DNA from: Acidovorax sp. YS12
GTDB lineage: Bacteria > Pseudomonadota > Gammaproteobacteria > Burkholderiales > Burkholderiaceae_C
DNA: 64,000 bases
Assembly (NCBI GenBank): GCA_021496925.1
Contig: CP053915.1
Coordinates: forward strand, 3,933,501 to 3,997,500
Direction: 5' to 3'
Shown here: positions 1 through 11,300 of the stretch, piece by piece
Layout of the letters: every line of letters starts with the position of its first letter
How positions within the stretch are numbered: the stretch's first letter is position 1
Position numbers and translations under genes: made by a program
The notes under the pieces: generated by a model
Seen by the model: the letters and a program-made list of their open reading frames with translations, nothing else
Told to the model about the DNA's origin: nothing
Database searches by the model: none

Positions 1-312
1 GAGCGAAACCTCCTCGCCGTCCTCGAAGCGCATCAGCAGATCCATCGCCTTGGCCGTGAAGCGGTTGTGCTGCGCCTGGTGCGCCGGGGTTTCCGGGTAG
101 TCGTGCTGCTGGAACAGCACCTCCTCGACGATGAAGTGGTTGTGCGTGTAGTCCACCAGGCCTTCCAGCACGGCGCCAATGGCCGCGTGCTGCGGCGCGG
201 GGCTGGAGATTTCGGCATGCAGGGCGTTGGCCAGCCGCACCAGCTCCTTGTGCTGGTTGTCGATCTCCTCGATTCCCAGCTCCAGTTCGCTGGTCCATGG
301 CATGAATGTCAT
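1..312 (-). CDS. Bacteriohemerythrin, C-terminus beyond window
   Basis: Di-iron oxygen-binding protein of the hemerythrin fold. The start at 312 is preceded by GGAGG and the product opens with MTFMPWTSELELGIEEID, typical of bacterial single-domain hemerythrins. Iron-ligand motifs are visible in order: NQHKEL near residue 20, HNHFIVEE in the second helix, and HDYPETPAHQAQH in the third. Only 104 codons are present; the last helix lies off the left edge. Likely cytoplasmic O2 storage or sensing. A possible FNR-type site lies about 120 bases upstream. Family is clear; physiological role is inferred. Confidence 0.9.
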   Translation of the reverse strand, partial: MTFMPWTSELELGIEEIDNQHKELVRLANALHAEISSPAPQHAAIGAVLEGLVDYTHNHFIVEEVLFQQHDYPETPAHQAQHNRFTAKAMDLLMRFEDGEEVSL

Positions 313-414
313 TGCTTCCCTCCTTCCGCGGCCGGCCACATTGCCCGGGGCGGCGAAAGTGTGACAGGAGGTTATTACCAAGGGATGGCTGTTGCCAGGC
401 ATTTTGCTGACCTG

Positions 415-443
415 CATCAATCTCATGCATTGATGTTCATCAG
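415..443 (-). promoter_or_regulatory. FNR/Anr-like dyad upstream of hemerythrin
   Basis: TTGAT-GTTC-ATCAG at 430-443 differs by one base from the FNR consensus TTGAT-N4-ATCAA. It overlaps a second dyad, CATCAAT (415-421) with ATTGATG (429-435). It lies upstream of the leftward hemerythrin gene, so oxygen-responsive control is plausible. It could also serve the rightward glmU, but that is less likely for a housekeeping gene. Confidence 0.4.
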
Positions 444-543
444 GTCTGGGCCGGTGCGGGCCGGGGGCGGCGCGGCGGGATAATGGCGGCCATCCGGCGC
501 CGGCCGCCCGGCCCGCGCCTTTCTTTCCCCGGATTGCTTTCCA

Positions 544-1986
<1,443 letters not shown>

Positions 1987-2729
1987 GCGACAGCCTGGGC
2001 GCGCAACTGGCCGCGCTGCGCCAGGCGCACGACGGGCTGCTGCACGCCGTCTCGCACGACCTGCGCGCGCCGCTGCGCCACATCACCTCGTTCGCGCCGC
2101 TGCTGCGCGAATCGGTGCAGGCGCTGCGCGCGGGCGCGCCGGGGGCGGACGCCGAGGCCGAGCAGTTCCTCGCCACCATGGAGCAGGCCGCGCGCCGCAT
2201 GGCCGGCATGATCGACGCGCTGCTGCTGCTGTCGCGCGCGCAGCGCGCGCCGCTGCACCCCGGGCCGCTCGACCTTGCTGCGCTGGCGCGCGAAGCCAGC
2301 GCGCGCCTGCACGCCGCCGCCCCGCAGCGCGCCGTGGAATGGCAACTGCCCGCCGCGCCCGTGCCGCTGCACGCCGACGCGGCGCTGCTGCGCCAGTTGC
2401 TGGACGCGCTGCTGGGCAATGCCTTCAAGTTCACCCAGGGATGCGCGTGCGCGCGCATCGCCCTCACGGTGGAGCCGCAGCCCGGCGCCCTGTGCTGGCG
2501 CGTGCAGGACGATGGCGCGGGGTTCGACCCGGCGCGCGCGCAGGGGCTTTTCGGCCTGTTCCAGCGCCTGCACCGCGAGGGCGAGTTCGACGGCGTGGGC
2601 GGCGGGCTGGCGCTGGCCCAGGCCATCGTGCAGCGCCATGGCGGGCGGATCGGCGCCACGGCCCTGCCCGGGGCTGGCTGCGTGGTCACCGTCCACTGGC
2701 CGGTGGCGCCTGCGCAGCCGTTTCCAGGG

Positions 2730-3065
2730 TCAGTGGCCGCGTAGCGCCTCCAGCTGCCGCAGGCGCTGGCGCAGCGCCGCCACTTCCTCGATCAGGTCGG
2801 CGGTGAGCCCGGCGAGCTGCGGGTCGGCGTCGAAAGTGGCTTCCAGGTGGGCCAGGCGCCGCGCGCGCACCACGGTGGTGGCGCTGAAATGCCAGCCGCC
2901 CCCGGCGCGCTCGCCGTGCAGCAGGCCGGCTTCCAGCCGTTCGGTGATCCAGCCGGGCTGCATGCAGCAGGCGCGGGCCAGTTCGTCGAGGGTGAGGCGG
3001 GCCTGTTCGTCCAGCAGTTCGGCCAGGGCGCTGCTGCCGCCGTTGTCGTGCGTTGCCATGCTCAT
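2730..3065 (-). CDS. cbpM: Chaperone modulator CbpM
   Basis: Small MerR-HTH-like protein of 111 residues that in E. coli binds the J-domain of CbpA and inhibits it. The product shows the helical pattern with LTLDELARACCMQPGWITERLEAGLL and a C-terminal coiled segment EEVAALRQRLRQLE. Its ATG (3065) overlaps the cbpA stop in an ATGA junction, so the two are translationally coupled. A second ATG at 3059 is possible. Identification rests on this partner position and the motif pattern. Confidence 0.85.
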   Translation of the reverse strand: MSMATHDNGGSSALAELLDEQARLTLDELARACCMQPGWITERLEAGLLHGERAGGGWHFSATTVVRARRLAHLEATFDADPQLAGLTADLIEEVAALRQRLRQLEALRGH

Positions 3066-4048
3066 GCTCCTTGCGTGCGGGGCTGGAAGTGCGGGAAAGC
3101 CTGCGCCAGCGCGCGGTAGGCCGCGCGCTGCGCGTCGGTGGCGGCGGGCGGCAGGGCCACGTGCAGCTCCAGGTACAGGTCGCCGGGCGTGGCGGCGGGA
3201 ATGCCGCGCTCCTTCAGGCGCAGCTTGCGCCCGGGCTTCCAGCCGGCGGGCACGGTCACTTCCACCGTGGCGCCGCCGGGCGTTTGCACCTCCACGGGGC
3301 CGCCGAGCGCTGCCTCCCAGGGGGCGAGGGCGAGCGGCTGGTACACGTCGCGGTCCTCTGCGCGCCAGCGCGCGTCGGGCCTGAACTGCACTTCCAGGAA
3401 CAGGTCGCCCGCCGGCGCGCCGCCCTGGCCGGGGCCGCCCTGGCCGGCCAGGCGGATGAGCTGGCCCTCGCGCACGCCCTTGGGAATGCTGACCTGCAGC
3501 TGGCGCTCCTCGTTGACGAGGTGGCCGCCCGCGTCCAGCCGCGCGCCGCGCAGCGTCAGCGTGCGCTCGGCGCCGTGGTAGGCGTCGAGCAGGTCGAGCT
3601 CGATGCGGGCATGGCTGTCGCGCCCGCGCTGCGCGGAGGCGGCCCCGGCGCTTTGTGCGCCCGCGCGCCGTGCGCGCGCGGCCTGGCCGAAGAGCTGCTC
3701 GAAGAAGTCGCTGAACTGGGCCTCGTCCATGCCGTGGCCGCCGCCGGGCGCGGCGCCGGTGAACTCGAAGCCCGCGTCCCAGTGCGGCGGCGGGCGGAAG
3801 TCGGCGCCCGCGCCGTGCTGCTGTTGCTGCGCCGCCTGGCGGCCCAGCGCGTCGTAGGCGGCGCGCTTTTCCGGGTCCGACAGCACGGTGTTGGCCTCGT
3901 TCACCTCGGCCATGCGCGCGGCGGCGTCGGGCTCCTTGCTCACGTCGGGGTGGTAGCGGCGCGCGAGCTTGCGGTAGGCCGCCTTGATGCCGGCGGCCGT
4001 GGCGTCGCGCGGCACGCCCAGGATCTGGTAGTAGTCCTTGAACTCCAT
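3062..4048 (-). CDS. cbpA: Curved DNA-binding protein / DnaJ-type co-chaperone CbpA
   Basis: Class II J-protein of 328 residues that stimulates DnaK. The J-domain occupies residues 1-70 (FKDYYQILGVPRDATAAGIK) with the HPD motif near residue 33. A Gly-rich linker follows, then two C-terminal beta-sandwich substrate-binding domains (from about 125). No cysteine zinc finger is present, which separates it from DnaJ. It is the first gene of the leftward cbpA-cbpM operon. Confidence 0.93.
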   Translation of the reverse strand: MEFKDYYQILGVPRDATAAGIKAAYRKLARRYHPDVSKEPDAAARMAEVNEANTVLSDPEKRAAYDALGRQAAQQQQHGAGADFRPPPHWDAGFEFTGAAPGGGHGMDEAQFSDFFEQLFGQAARARRAGAQSAGAASAQRGRDSHARIELDLLDAYHGAERTLTLRGARLDAGGHLVNEERQLQVSIPKGVREGQLIRLAGQGGPGQGGAPAGDLFLEVQFRPDARWRAEDRDVYQPLALAPWEAALGGPVEVQTPGGATVEVTVPAGWKPGRKLRLKERGIPAATPGDLYLELHVALPPAATDAQRAAYRALAQAFPHFQPRTQGA

Positions 4049-4116
4049 GCGTGTTCTCCATGCAAAGGCGCCGGGCTTGGCGCCCCGCGCCCACTATAAG
4101 AGCACGAAAGACGGCG

Positions 4117-4596
4117 CTACACCGGCACCGCCGTAGAGAACTTGGCCCGCTTGACGCCGAAGAACGCCTTGACGTTGCGCACGTTCGCATCCTGCGTGAA
4201 CAGGCGCTGCGCCAGCGCCAGGTAGCCGGGCATGTCGCGCGTGTGGGTGACGAGCACGAAGTCCGGCCCCGGCGATACGCGCCAGCATTGCTGCACGGCC
4301 GCGTCGGCCACGGCGCGGGCCTCGAAGGCGTCGAGCTGCTCGGCGCCCTGGCGGTCCAGCGTCACCTCGACGATGGCCGACAGGCCGTGCCCCACCAGCG
4401 CCGCCAGCCGCGCGGGCGGCACGATGGCCACCTGGCGCTCGATCAGCCCCAGCGCGTGCAGCCGCCGCACGCGCCGCAGGCAGGTGGGGGGCGACACGTG
4501 CACGCGCGCGGCCAGGTCCTGGTTGCTCAGGCTGGCGTCGTGCTGCAGGGCGTTCAGCAGTTGCAGGTCGATGGTGTCGAGTTCGTCGGATTCCAT
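4117..4596 (-). CDS. Lrp/AsnC family transcriptional regulator
   Basis: A 159-residue regulator with an N-terminal HTH (LDTIDLQLLNALQHDASLSN, then DLAARVHVSPPTCLRRVRRL) and a C-terminal RAM/ligand-binding domain ending in a beta strand, VKAFFGVKRAKFSTAVPV. It is transcribed divergently from glmS across 130 bases of AT-rich DNA. It may control itself and possibly glmS, though the sequence does not show its ligand. Confidence 0.9.
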   Translation of the reverse strand: MESDELDTIDLQLLNALQHDASLSNQDLAARVHVSPPTCLRRVRRLHALGLIERQVAIVPPARLAALVGHGLSAIVEVTLDRQGAEQLDAFEARAVADAAVQQCWRVSPGPDFVLVTHTRDMPGYLALAQRLFTQDANVRNVKAFFGVKRAKFSTAVPV

Positions 4597-4726
4597 TTTT
4601 TCTTCGGTAATGAAATTGAATTTTGCAAATCACAATTGTTGAAATTTAATTCCAAAATCATCCAAAAAACAATCGGTAATTTTTTTGCTCCACCCCTAGC
4701 ATGGCGGCTTCTTCAAGGAGCTTTCC
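4597..4726. promoter_or_regulatory. AT-rich divergent control region lrp-like / glmS
   Basis: This 130-base spacer is strikingly AT-rich against GC-rich neighbours (for example TTTGCAAATCACAATTGTTG and runs of A and T around 4655-4685). It must hold both divergent promoters and suits Lrp-type binding. AAGGAG at about 4715-4720 is the glmS ribosome binding site. Confidence 0.5.
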
Positions 4727-6589
4727 ATGTGCGGCATCGTCGGCGCGGTCTCTTCGCGCAACATCGTTCCCATCCTCGTGCAGGGCCTGCAGCGCCTGGA
4801 ATACCGCGGCTACGACTCCTGCGGCGTGGCCGTGCATGGCGCCAGCCTGGGCGGCGCGCCGGGCCTGCAGCGCGCGCGCAGCACGGCGCGCGTGGCCGAG
4901 CTGCTGGCCCAGGTGCAGGCCGAGCACCTGCAGGGCGCCACCGGCATTGCCCATACGCGCTGGGCCACGCACGGTGCGCCGGCGGTGCATAACGCGCACC
5001 CGCACTTCAGCCACGGCCCCGGCAGCGAGGGGCCGGGCCGCGTGGCCCTGGTGCACAACGGCATCATCGAGAACCACGAGGAACTGCGCGCCGAACTGCA
5101 GGCGCGCGGCTATGCCTTCGCCAGCCAGACCGACACCGAAGTCATCGCCCACCTGGTGGACAGCCTCTATGGCGGCGACCTGTTCGAGGCCGTGCAGGCC
5201 GCCACGGCGCGGCTGCGCGGCGCCTACGCCATCGCCGTCATGCACCGCGACGAGCCGCACCGCGTCGTCGGCGCGCGTGCCGGCTCGCCCCTGGTGCTGG
5301 GCGTGGGCGAGGGCGAGAACTTCCTCGCCAGCGACGCCATGGCCCTGGCCGGGGTGACGGACCAGATCGTCTACCTGGAAGAAGGCGACCTGGTGGACCT
5401 GCAGCCCGGCCGCTACTGGGTGGCCGGGCGCGACGGCCGCCCGCTGGACGCTGCGCAGCGCCCCGTGCGCACCGTGCACGCGCACAGCGGCGCGGCCGAG
5501 CTGGGGCCGTACCGGCACTACATGCAAAAGGAAATCTTCGAGCAGCCGCGCGCCATCGCCGACACGCTTGAAGGCGTGCACGGCATCGTGCCCGAGCTGT
5601 TCGGCGATGGCGCGTACCGCGTGTTCAAGGACATCGACGCCGTGCTCATCCTGGCCTGCGGCACCAGCTACTACAGCGGCTGCGTGGCCAAGTACTGGCT
5701 GGAGAGCATTGCGCGCATTCCCACGCAGGTGGAAATCGCCAGCGAATACCGCTACCGCGACACCGTGCCCAACCCGCGCCAACTGGTGGTCACCATCAGC
5801 CAGTCGGGCGAGACGGCCGACACCCTGGCCGCGCTGCGCCATGCGCAGAGCCTGGGCCACCGCCACACGCTGACGGTGTGCAACGTGGCCACCAGCGCCA
5901 TGGTGCGCGAATGCCAGTTGGCCTACGTGACGCGCGCCGGGGTGGAGATCGGCGTGGCCTCCACCAAGGCCTTCACCACCCAGCTCGCCGGGCTGTTCCT
6001 GCTCACGCTGGCGCTGGCCCAGGTGCATGGCCGCCTGACCGAAGAACAGGAGGCCGCACACCTCAAGGCCATGCGCCACCTGCCGGTGGCGCTGCAGGCC
6101 GTGCTGGCGCTGGAGCCGCAGGTGATCCGCTGGGCCGAGGACTTCGCGCGCATGGAGAACGCGCTGTTCCTGGGCCGGGGCGTGCACTACCCGGTGGCGC
6201 TGGAGGGCGCGCTCAAGCTCAAGGAAATCAGCTACATCCACGCCGAGGCCTACCCGGCGGGCGAGCTCAAGCACGGCCCGCTCGCGCTGGTGACCAGCAG
6301 CATGCCCGTGGTGACGGTGGCGCCCAACGACGCGCTGCTGGAAAAGCTCAAGAGCAACATGCAGGAAGTGCGCGCGCGCGGCGGCGTGCTCTACGTGCTG
6401 GCCGACGCCGACACGCGCATCGAGAGCGGCGAGGGCCTGCACGTGATCCGCATGCCCGAGCACTACGGGCCCCTCAGCCCGCTGCTGCACGTGGTGCCGC
6501 TGCAACTGCTGGCCTACCACACGGCCTGCGCGCGCGGGACGGATGTGGACAAACCGCGCAACCTCGCCAAGAGCGTGACGGTCGAATGA
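4727..6589 (+). CDS. glmS: Glutamine-fructose-6-phosphate aminotransferase
   Basis: Converts fructose-6-phosphate and glutamine to glucosamine-6-phosphate, the entry step to UDP-GlcNAc. The N-terminal class II glutamine amidotransferase begins MCGIVGA, with Cys2 as the nucleophile after Met removal; RLEYRGYDS follows. Two SIS sugar-isomerase domains follow (CGTSYYSG, SQSGETADT) and the C-terminus ends DKPRNLAKSVTVE, the conserved stretch whose DNA is read by TnsD proteins. It is 620 residues. AAGGAG precedes the ATG. The Tn7-like element is inserted just after its stop. Confidence 0.98.
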   Translation: MCGIVGAVSSRNIVPILVQGLQRLEYRGYDSCGVAVHGASLGGAPGLQRARSTARVAELLAQVQAEHLQGATGIAHTRWATHGAPAVHNAHPHFSHGPGSEGPGRVALVHNGIIENHEELRAELQARGYAFASQTDTEVIAHLVDSLYGGDLFEAVQAATARLRGAYAIAVMHRDEPHRVVGARAGSPLVLGVGEGENFLASDAMALAGVTDQIVYLEEGDLVDLQPGRYWVAGRDGRPLDAAQRPVRTVHAHSGAAELGPYRHYMQKEIFEQPRAIADTLEGVHGIVPELFGDGAYRVFKDIDAVLILACGTSYYSGCVAKYWLESIARIPTQVEIASEYRYRDTVPNPRQLVVTISQSGETADTLAALRHAQSLGHRHTLTVCNVATSAMVRECQLAYVTRAGVEIGVASTKAFTTQLAGLFLLTLALAQVHGRLTEEQEAAHLKAMRHLPVALQAVLALEPQVIRWAEDFARMENALFLGRGVHYPVALEGALKLKEISYIHAEAYPAGELKHGPLALVTSSMPVVTVAPNDALLEKLKSNMQEVRARGGVLYVLADADTRIESGEGLHVIRMPEHYGPLSPLLHVVPLQLLAYHTACARGTDVDKPRNLAKSVTVE

Positions 6590-6606
6590 CCGGCGTGCTC
6601 TTTGGG

Positions 6607-6611
6607 GTAGC
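6607..6611. repeat. Left 5-bp target-site duplication GTAGC
   Basis: GTAGC lies 18-22 bases after the glmS stop, directly before the left terminal sequence TATTC. The same five bases follow the right terminus at 43481-43485. Five bases is the duplication length expected for Tn7-family transposition, and the distance from glmS is close to that of attTn7. Confidence 0.75.
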
Positions 6612-6730
6612 TATTCTGGGCAATTAAAGTCGTAAACACGCAAATAAAGTCGTAAACAAGCCTCCAGCATTCATGCGGGTTTGCGGGGTGGTCATTTGTA
6701 ACGGTAAAGTCGTAAACTCGAATTCAACGG
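6612..6730 (+). repeat. Transposon left end with three TnsB-type repeats
   Basis: The 12-mer AAAGTCGTAAAC occurs three times in the same direction at 6626-6637, 6646-6657 and 6706-6717. The third copy is followed directly by TCGAATTCAACGG (6718-6730), which recurs inverted near the right end. Repeated short sites inside each end are how TnsB binds Tn7-type ends. Confidence 0.8.
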
Positions 6731-6783
6731 GTAGAGAAGACCTAGATATGCGCAACTAACCCCAGCCCCGTGCGGACTTGTTG

Positions 6784-6890
6784 CTATACAAAAAAGAGCG
6801 CTAGCTTTGAGCGCTCTTTTTTGCGAAAACTTCTTGAGGTTCGAGCAGGCCCTACATGCCGCAATGGCTGCAAGAGGCTGGACTGAGACA
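6784..6890 (+). repeat. Diverged copy of the glmS-downstream segment
   Basis: This stretch inside the left end resembles the segment just beyond the right end (43496-43600). It contains a strong hairpin, AAAGAGCGCT (6793-6802) and AGCGCTCTTT (6810-6819), followed by T residues, then a region matching the right copy at roughly three positions in four, including a shared CTGCAAGAGG. The hairpin should act as a terminator, probably for glmS now. The two copies are too different to be a recent duplication. Between 6891 and 7166 I see no gene. Confidence 0.65.
6793..6825 (+). terminator. Rho-independent terminator, inner copy
   Basis: Ten-base stem AAAGAGCGCT / AGCGCTCTTT with a 7-base loop, followed by TTTTTTG. 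It is the first strong hairpin downstream of glmS as the sequence now stands. Confidence 0.75.
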
Positions 6891-7166
6891 TTCGCTGCCG
6901 AAGCCCGAATGCCGGCTTCGGCCGAAACCGGCTACTCGTGCGGCGTGGCCGCGACTGACCGCTGCACGCTCTAAACGTACGGTGGGAGCATCGCCGCATC
7001 ACGGCGCATGGAATGGCTGTGTTCGCCGCCGGCGCACGTGTTGCGAGCTAGACTGCGCTAGGAGCCCCCCCTTTCCTCCTGCCCCACGCGCCCACGAGCG
7101 TGGCCTGTCTACGTCGCATGCATGTGACTGCACCGCATCAAAACAGCTCCTTGCCTTTGCCCTTGC

Positions 7167-8330
7167 ATGCTGAGAATTAAGATGTACCCAGCCAGGAACG
7201 GCGACTCGTTCCTCGTAGATGCGGGAGGGCCGTTCATTCTCATCGATGCCGGCTTTGCAAGCACATTCCAGGATTTCGTCAAGAAGGACCTTTCGTTACT
7301 TGCCAGCAACGGCTGCCGGCTAGCCCTTGCAGTCTGCACGCACATCGACGCTGACCACATTGGCGGCCTTCTGGAGTTCTTCTCCTCCAATGGTCCTCAG
7401 CCACGCCGTATCGTTGAAGTCGACAGGGTGTGGCACAACAGTTTGCGCTCGATGCCGCTTCAACCTGGCGGAGAGGAAGGCGTCCAGGGCAAGCTCGTCC
7501 TGGAGGCGCTTCGAAGGCGAGGGTTCGGCGGGCCTGCGGCGCCGGGGCCTATCGGCGCTCGCCAGGGAAGTTCCCTCGCCAAGATGCTTGGGCACGACGG
7601 CTACCTTTGGAACGAAGGGAATGGCACGACCTGCATAAGCCAAGACCAGCAGCCGTTAGTCCTCTCGGAGGCGGTTTCAGTGGAGGTAGTCGGTCCAAGT
7701 CGCGCGCGGCTTGAAGCGCTGCGGAACGTATGGCTGAAGGAGGTTGCAAAGCTTGGATACAAGGGAGGTGCGGCGTCCACTGATCTTCTCGATGATGCGT
7801 ACGAGATGTGGTGTGCGACCGCCCCCCAGGCTACAGCTCCACAGATTCGGAAGGTTTCCGCGAACGGCAACATGCGCCTCGCAGACATCTATGTGCCGGA
7901 CCAGTCCCCTGCAAATGGCAGCTCGATTGCAGTCATCATCACGTCTGCGAGAGTTCGGTCGCTATTCCTTGGGGATGCATGGGCTGAGGATACGGTAGCA
8001 AGGCTGCGAGCTGCAAAGCCGACAACAGGCCCCATCCTGTTTGACGCGATTAAGGTTTCGCACCACGGCAGCTGCCACAACACGAGCCCAGAGCTGCTCG
8101 CCACTGTTGACGCCCCCTGCTTCCTGATTTCAACAGACGGTAGTCGTCACGGTCACCCAAACTTTGAAGTGCTTGCAGAGATCGTCGACCGCCCCGCACC
8201 CTTTGAGAGACGATTGATCTTCAACTATGAGACAGCTGCCTCTACGCGGCTGCGGTCTCACGCCTCTAGATCAGGTACGCCGTTCAGCATCCATATCGCA
8301 GACACTAACTGGATTTCACTTGGAGGCTGA
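7167..8330 (+). CDS. MBL-fold hydrolase of AVAST type I-like module (Avs1a-like)
   Basis: A 387-residue metallo-beta-lactamase-fold protein of the ComEC-C-terminal type. The N-terminus (MYPARNGDSFLVDAGGPFIL) is followed by the metal motif THIDADHIGG, with His59, Asp61, Asp63 and His64; further ligands are plausible in FLGDAW and KVSHHG. It lies 5 bases upstream of a giant trypsin-STAND protein, whose ribosome binding site overlaps its 3' end. From memory, the MBL / protease-STAND / small protein order matches AVAST type I. The start at 7167 keeps the first beta strand but has a weak ribosome site; ATG 7182 is possible. Confidence 0.8.
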   Translation: MLRIKMYPARNGDSFLVDAGGPFILIDAGFASTFQDFVKKDLSLLASNGCRLALAVCTHIDADHIGGLLEFFSSNGPQPRRIVEVDRVWHNSLRSMPLQPGGEEGVQGKLVLEALRRRGFGGPAAPGPIGARQGSSLAKMLGHDGYLWNEGNGTTCISQDQQPLVLSEAVSVEVVGPSRARLEALRNVWLKEVAKLGYKGGAASTDLLDDAYEMWCATAPQATAPQIRKVSANGNMRLADIYVPDQSPANGSSIAVIITSARVRSLFLGDAWAEDTVARLRAAKPTTGPILFDAIKVSHHGSCHNTSPELLATVDAPCFLISTDGSRHGHPNFEVLAEIVDRPAPFERRLIFNYETAASTRLRSHASRSGTPFSIHIADTNWISLGG

Positions 8331-8335
8331 ACAGA

Positions 8336-11300
8336 ATGACTGAGGAGGGTGTGAAGCTGGCAACCTGCCAGGTCGTCGGCAAAGAGGAATTAGGCACGGG
8401 ATGGCTGGTCGCAAAGGACCGCATCCTCACCGCCTATCACTGCGTCGAGGCTGCGCATACGGCAGGTGAGTCGGTGGCGGTTCGCTTCGGCTTGGGCGCG
8501 TCTGCTTCAGAGCACTCGGTCGTCATCGACTCGCATGACGAGGACCTTGATGTATGCGTGCTTGTGCTTTCAGCGCCACTTGAGATCGAACCCGTTCCAC
8601 TCAACGTAGAGCCTGTTCGCCCTGGAGAGAAGTGGTCCTGTTTTGGATATCCCGTGGCGAAGCTGCAACTTGGCCACGTTGCCCATGGTGACGTGCAGCA
8701 GGTCTTGTCTGATCGTGTGCACGGAGTCGACCTCGACCTGTCCGTCACGGCAGAGACCCAGCTTTCGGACTACAAGGGGTTGTCAGGCTCTGCGTTGATG
8801 GTCGGACTGGCTTGTCGGGGCCTGATCCGGCTGAATGTGGACAGCGCACTCTGCGCTTTGAGCCTACACGCAATCAAGCCGTTTCTAGAAGCCTCCGGTC
8901 TTATTGCCGACTGGCCCATCACAAAGCCAACCGACGCCCCGATTGGCCAGCGCCCAGCCTTTGACGACCTCCTTGAGTCGACGATTGCCAAGGTCGGTGG
9001 TGGCTATGTCTTCCTTGATGGTCCGCACGGAATCGGCAAGTCCACCTACTGCAAGGAGTTCGCGCCGCATTCCGAAACTCTCGAACGACTTGGTGTGTAC
9101 CACTTCTCCGAGCACCTTCGGGGCGTGACTCCGGCGCATCAAGCTCAGCCAGACGTCTTCTTTGATTGGCTTAACTCGCTCTCTTCGACGCAGTTGACAG
9201 GAAGACCAGCGAGACTGCTGGATCTACCCTACAGTGAGCTCGTCACAAGGACGAACAAGCTCTTTGAGGTGTTGGCACAGCACCTGCGCAAGGCCAAGAA
9301 GCAGGGAATCATCTTCATTGATGGCATCAATGAGGCTGTTGCGGCAGGAGAGGACGCCTTGAGGCGCTTCGTTGGCCTACTACCGCCGTCTGTGCCTGAA
9401 GGCTTGGTGGTGGTGATAACGGGTGTCGGCTTGGATTCAATCGCCGCCAGCTTGAGCCCCATCCTGCAGAGCGCAGAGCGTCTGACCCTTCCCCAGCTTG
9501 ACGACTCCGTTCAGCACAGCCTGTGTGTTGAGCTTCTTGATCAAGAGAAGGCGAAGTCGAGCACTGTGGCCACACTCTGCGAACGCGCCAAGGGGCACCC
9601 GCTGTATCTGCGTTACCTGACAGAGTTGGTCAACGGGGGGGCTGAGCAGTCGGAAATAGACGAGCTTCCAGCTTTCAGCGGAAAGATTGAAGACTACTAC
9701 GAAACGATCTGGGCAGGCCTGATGGCAAGCCCCGACGCTGTTCATCTCCTGGCTCTCATTGCTCGACTGCGGCAGCCTATACCAGTCGCCAGCCTCGCTG
9801 GTCTACTCATGCCGTCTGAGGCAGCCGCCTTGCCTTCAACTCTTGCGCGGATTCGTCATCTCCTGCAGAAGCCTGAAGATGCGGCCATCTATCACTCTTC
9901 CTTCTCCGAGTTCATAGTTCTCAAAACCGCGACTGTCGACCAGTCGACGCACAGCCGCCTCGCGGACTTCTGTTTCAGTGGAGACAGCGGTGACTACGGT
10001 GCCCTGAACAGGGTTTTTCACTGCCTGCGCGGCCCCAGCTCCTTGAAGATTGAGGGTGTGCGTGCCTGTGGCCAGGAGTGGGTTGATGGATCTGTAGTTC
10101 TCGGGACCGAGCCCGATATTTTGCTGGCAGACATAGACGACGCTCTGGAAGTCGCTACTGAGTCTGGAGCCGCAACAGAGATTGTCCGATTGCTGTTGTT
10201 GTCGCAGCGTTTGAGCTTTCGCTACAACGTGCTTTTTGTTCAGTGCGCCGAGCTCGTTGCCCGTGCGCTAGTCTCGCTTGGTAAGCCTCAGGTTGCGCTT
10301 CGGCATGTTGTTCGTCACGGTCGGCTGGTCCTCTCTCCCGATGAGGCCTTCGCCGTCGCGAATGTCTTGATTCGACACGGTAACGAAGATGACGCACTGG
10401 AACTCCTTGAGAGGTTTCAGGGCGAACTCGACCGAGGATTCTTCGAAAGGATCGCCCCCGGAACAAGCATCAACGCTGGAGACTTCTTCGGCGCCATCAA
10501 GCTCCGTCTGCACGGCCATTCCCTTGCGCATGCGGCAGGGGCGCATGTGTCCTTCATGAGAACCCTTCAGGCGGTCGTTGAACGCTTCCTGCCATTGTCG
10601 AACCTCAAGCCCGAACAACGGGCCGAAGTTGTTCGACACCTTATCGGCGACATGACGGGCGCCAGGCTCACTCTTGAAGGTGCCTACTCACCCGTAAAAG
10701 AACTCGGCTTGCCGCCAGACGTCGATCCAAGCCACATGCTGTTGATGCTGCTGCAGATTGTCGAGCACGCCCAAGCACAGGCAAGGCACTATGCAATATC
10801 GCTGCCTCGGCACGAACTTGACCTTCTCCTGCAGGATGTGGCGAGCTTCATTGACGCACCTCTCGAACCAGAGCACCGACGCGACGACCTTCTGGACTCC
10901 TTGATCGAGTCCGGTGCAGGTGTTGAGCTGGTCGCAAGCTACGCGACAGGCATGGATCTGAGTGACGCTTCGATTCCTCTCACCAAGGAGAACCGTGCAG
11001 TTCCGGATGCATCAAGTTTCGAGGATGCCTTACGCTGCATTCGTGCCGCTTGCTTCCTTGATTCAAGGCTTGACGAGCCGCCGCTACTCTCTCCCGATTC
11101 CGACGGTTGGGAAGACTGGCTCCAGAGCGTTGCTCGAGCTGTAGCTTGGTGTGACGGCAAAGCTCGGCGTACTGCCGCGGCCAGGGACGAAGCGGGTAGC
11201 GCCAAAGTGTGGGCTTTCGCCACAGACAAGCTGCTGCGGGCTTTGGTTCTTGACCTTAGGTCTCGTTGCCACTGGGATTCCAGCTACTTCATTCCAGAAG

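Noticed and set aside
2730..4190. 486-aa frame antisense to and across cbpA
   Set aside because: Only the last 111 residues (CbpM) are real. The rest is an out-of-frame reading of cbpA with Arg/Gly/Ala bias.
4658..6520. 620-aa open frame antisense to glmS
   Set aside because: His/Gly/Gln-rich shadow typical of GC-rich genes. glmS has a clear identity and ribosome site.
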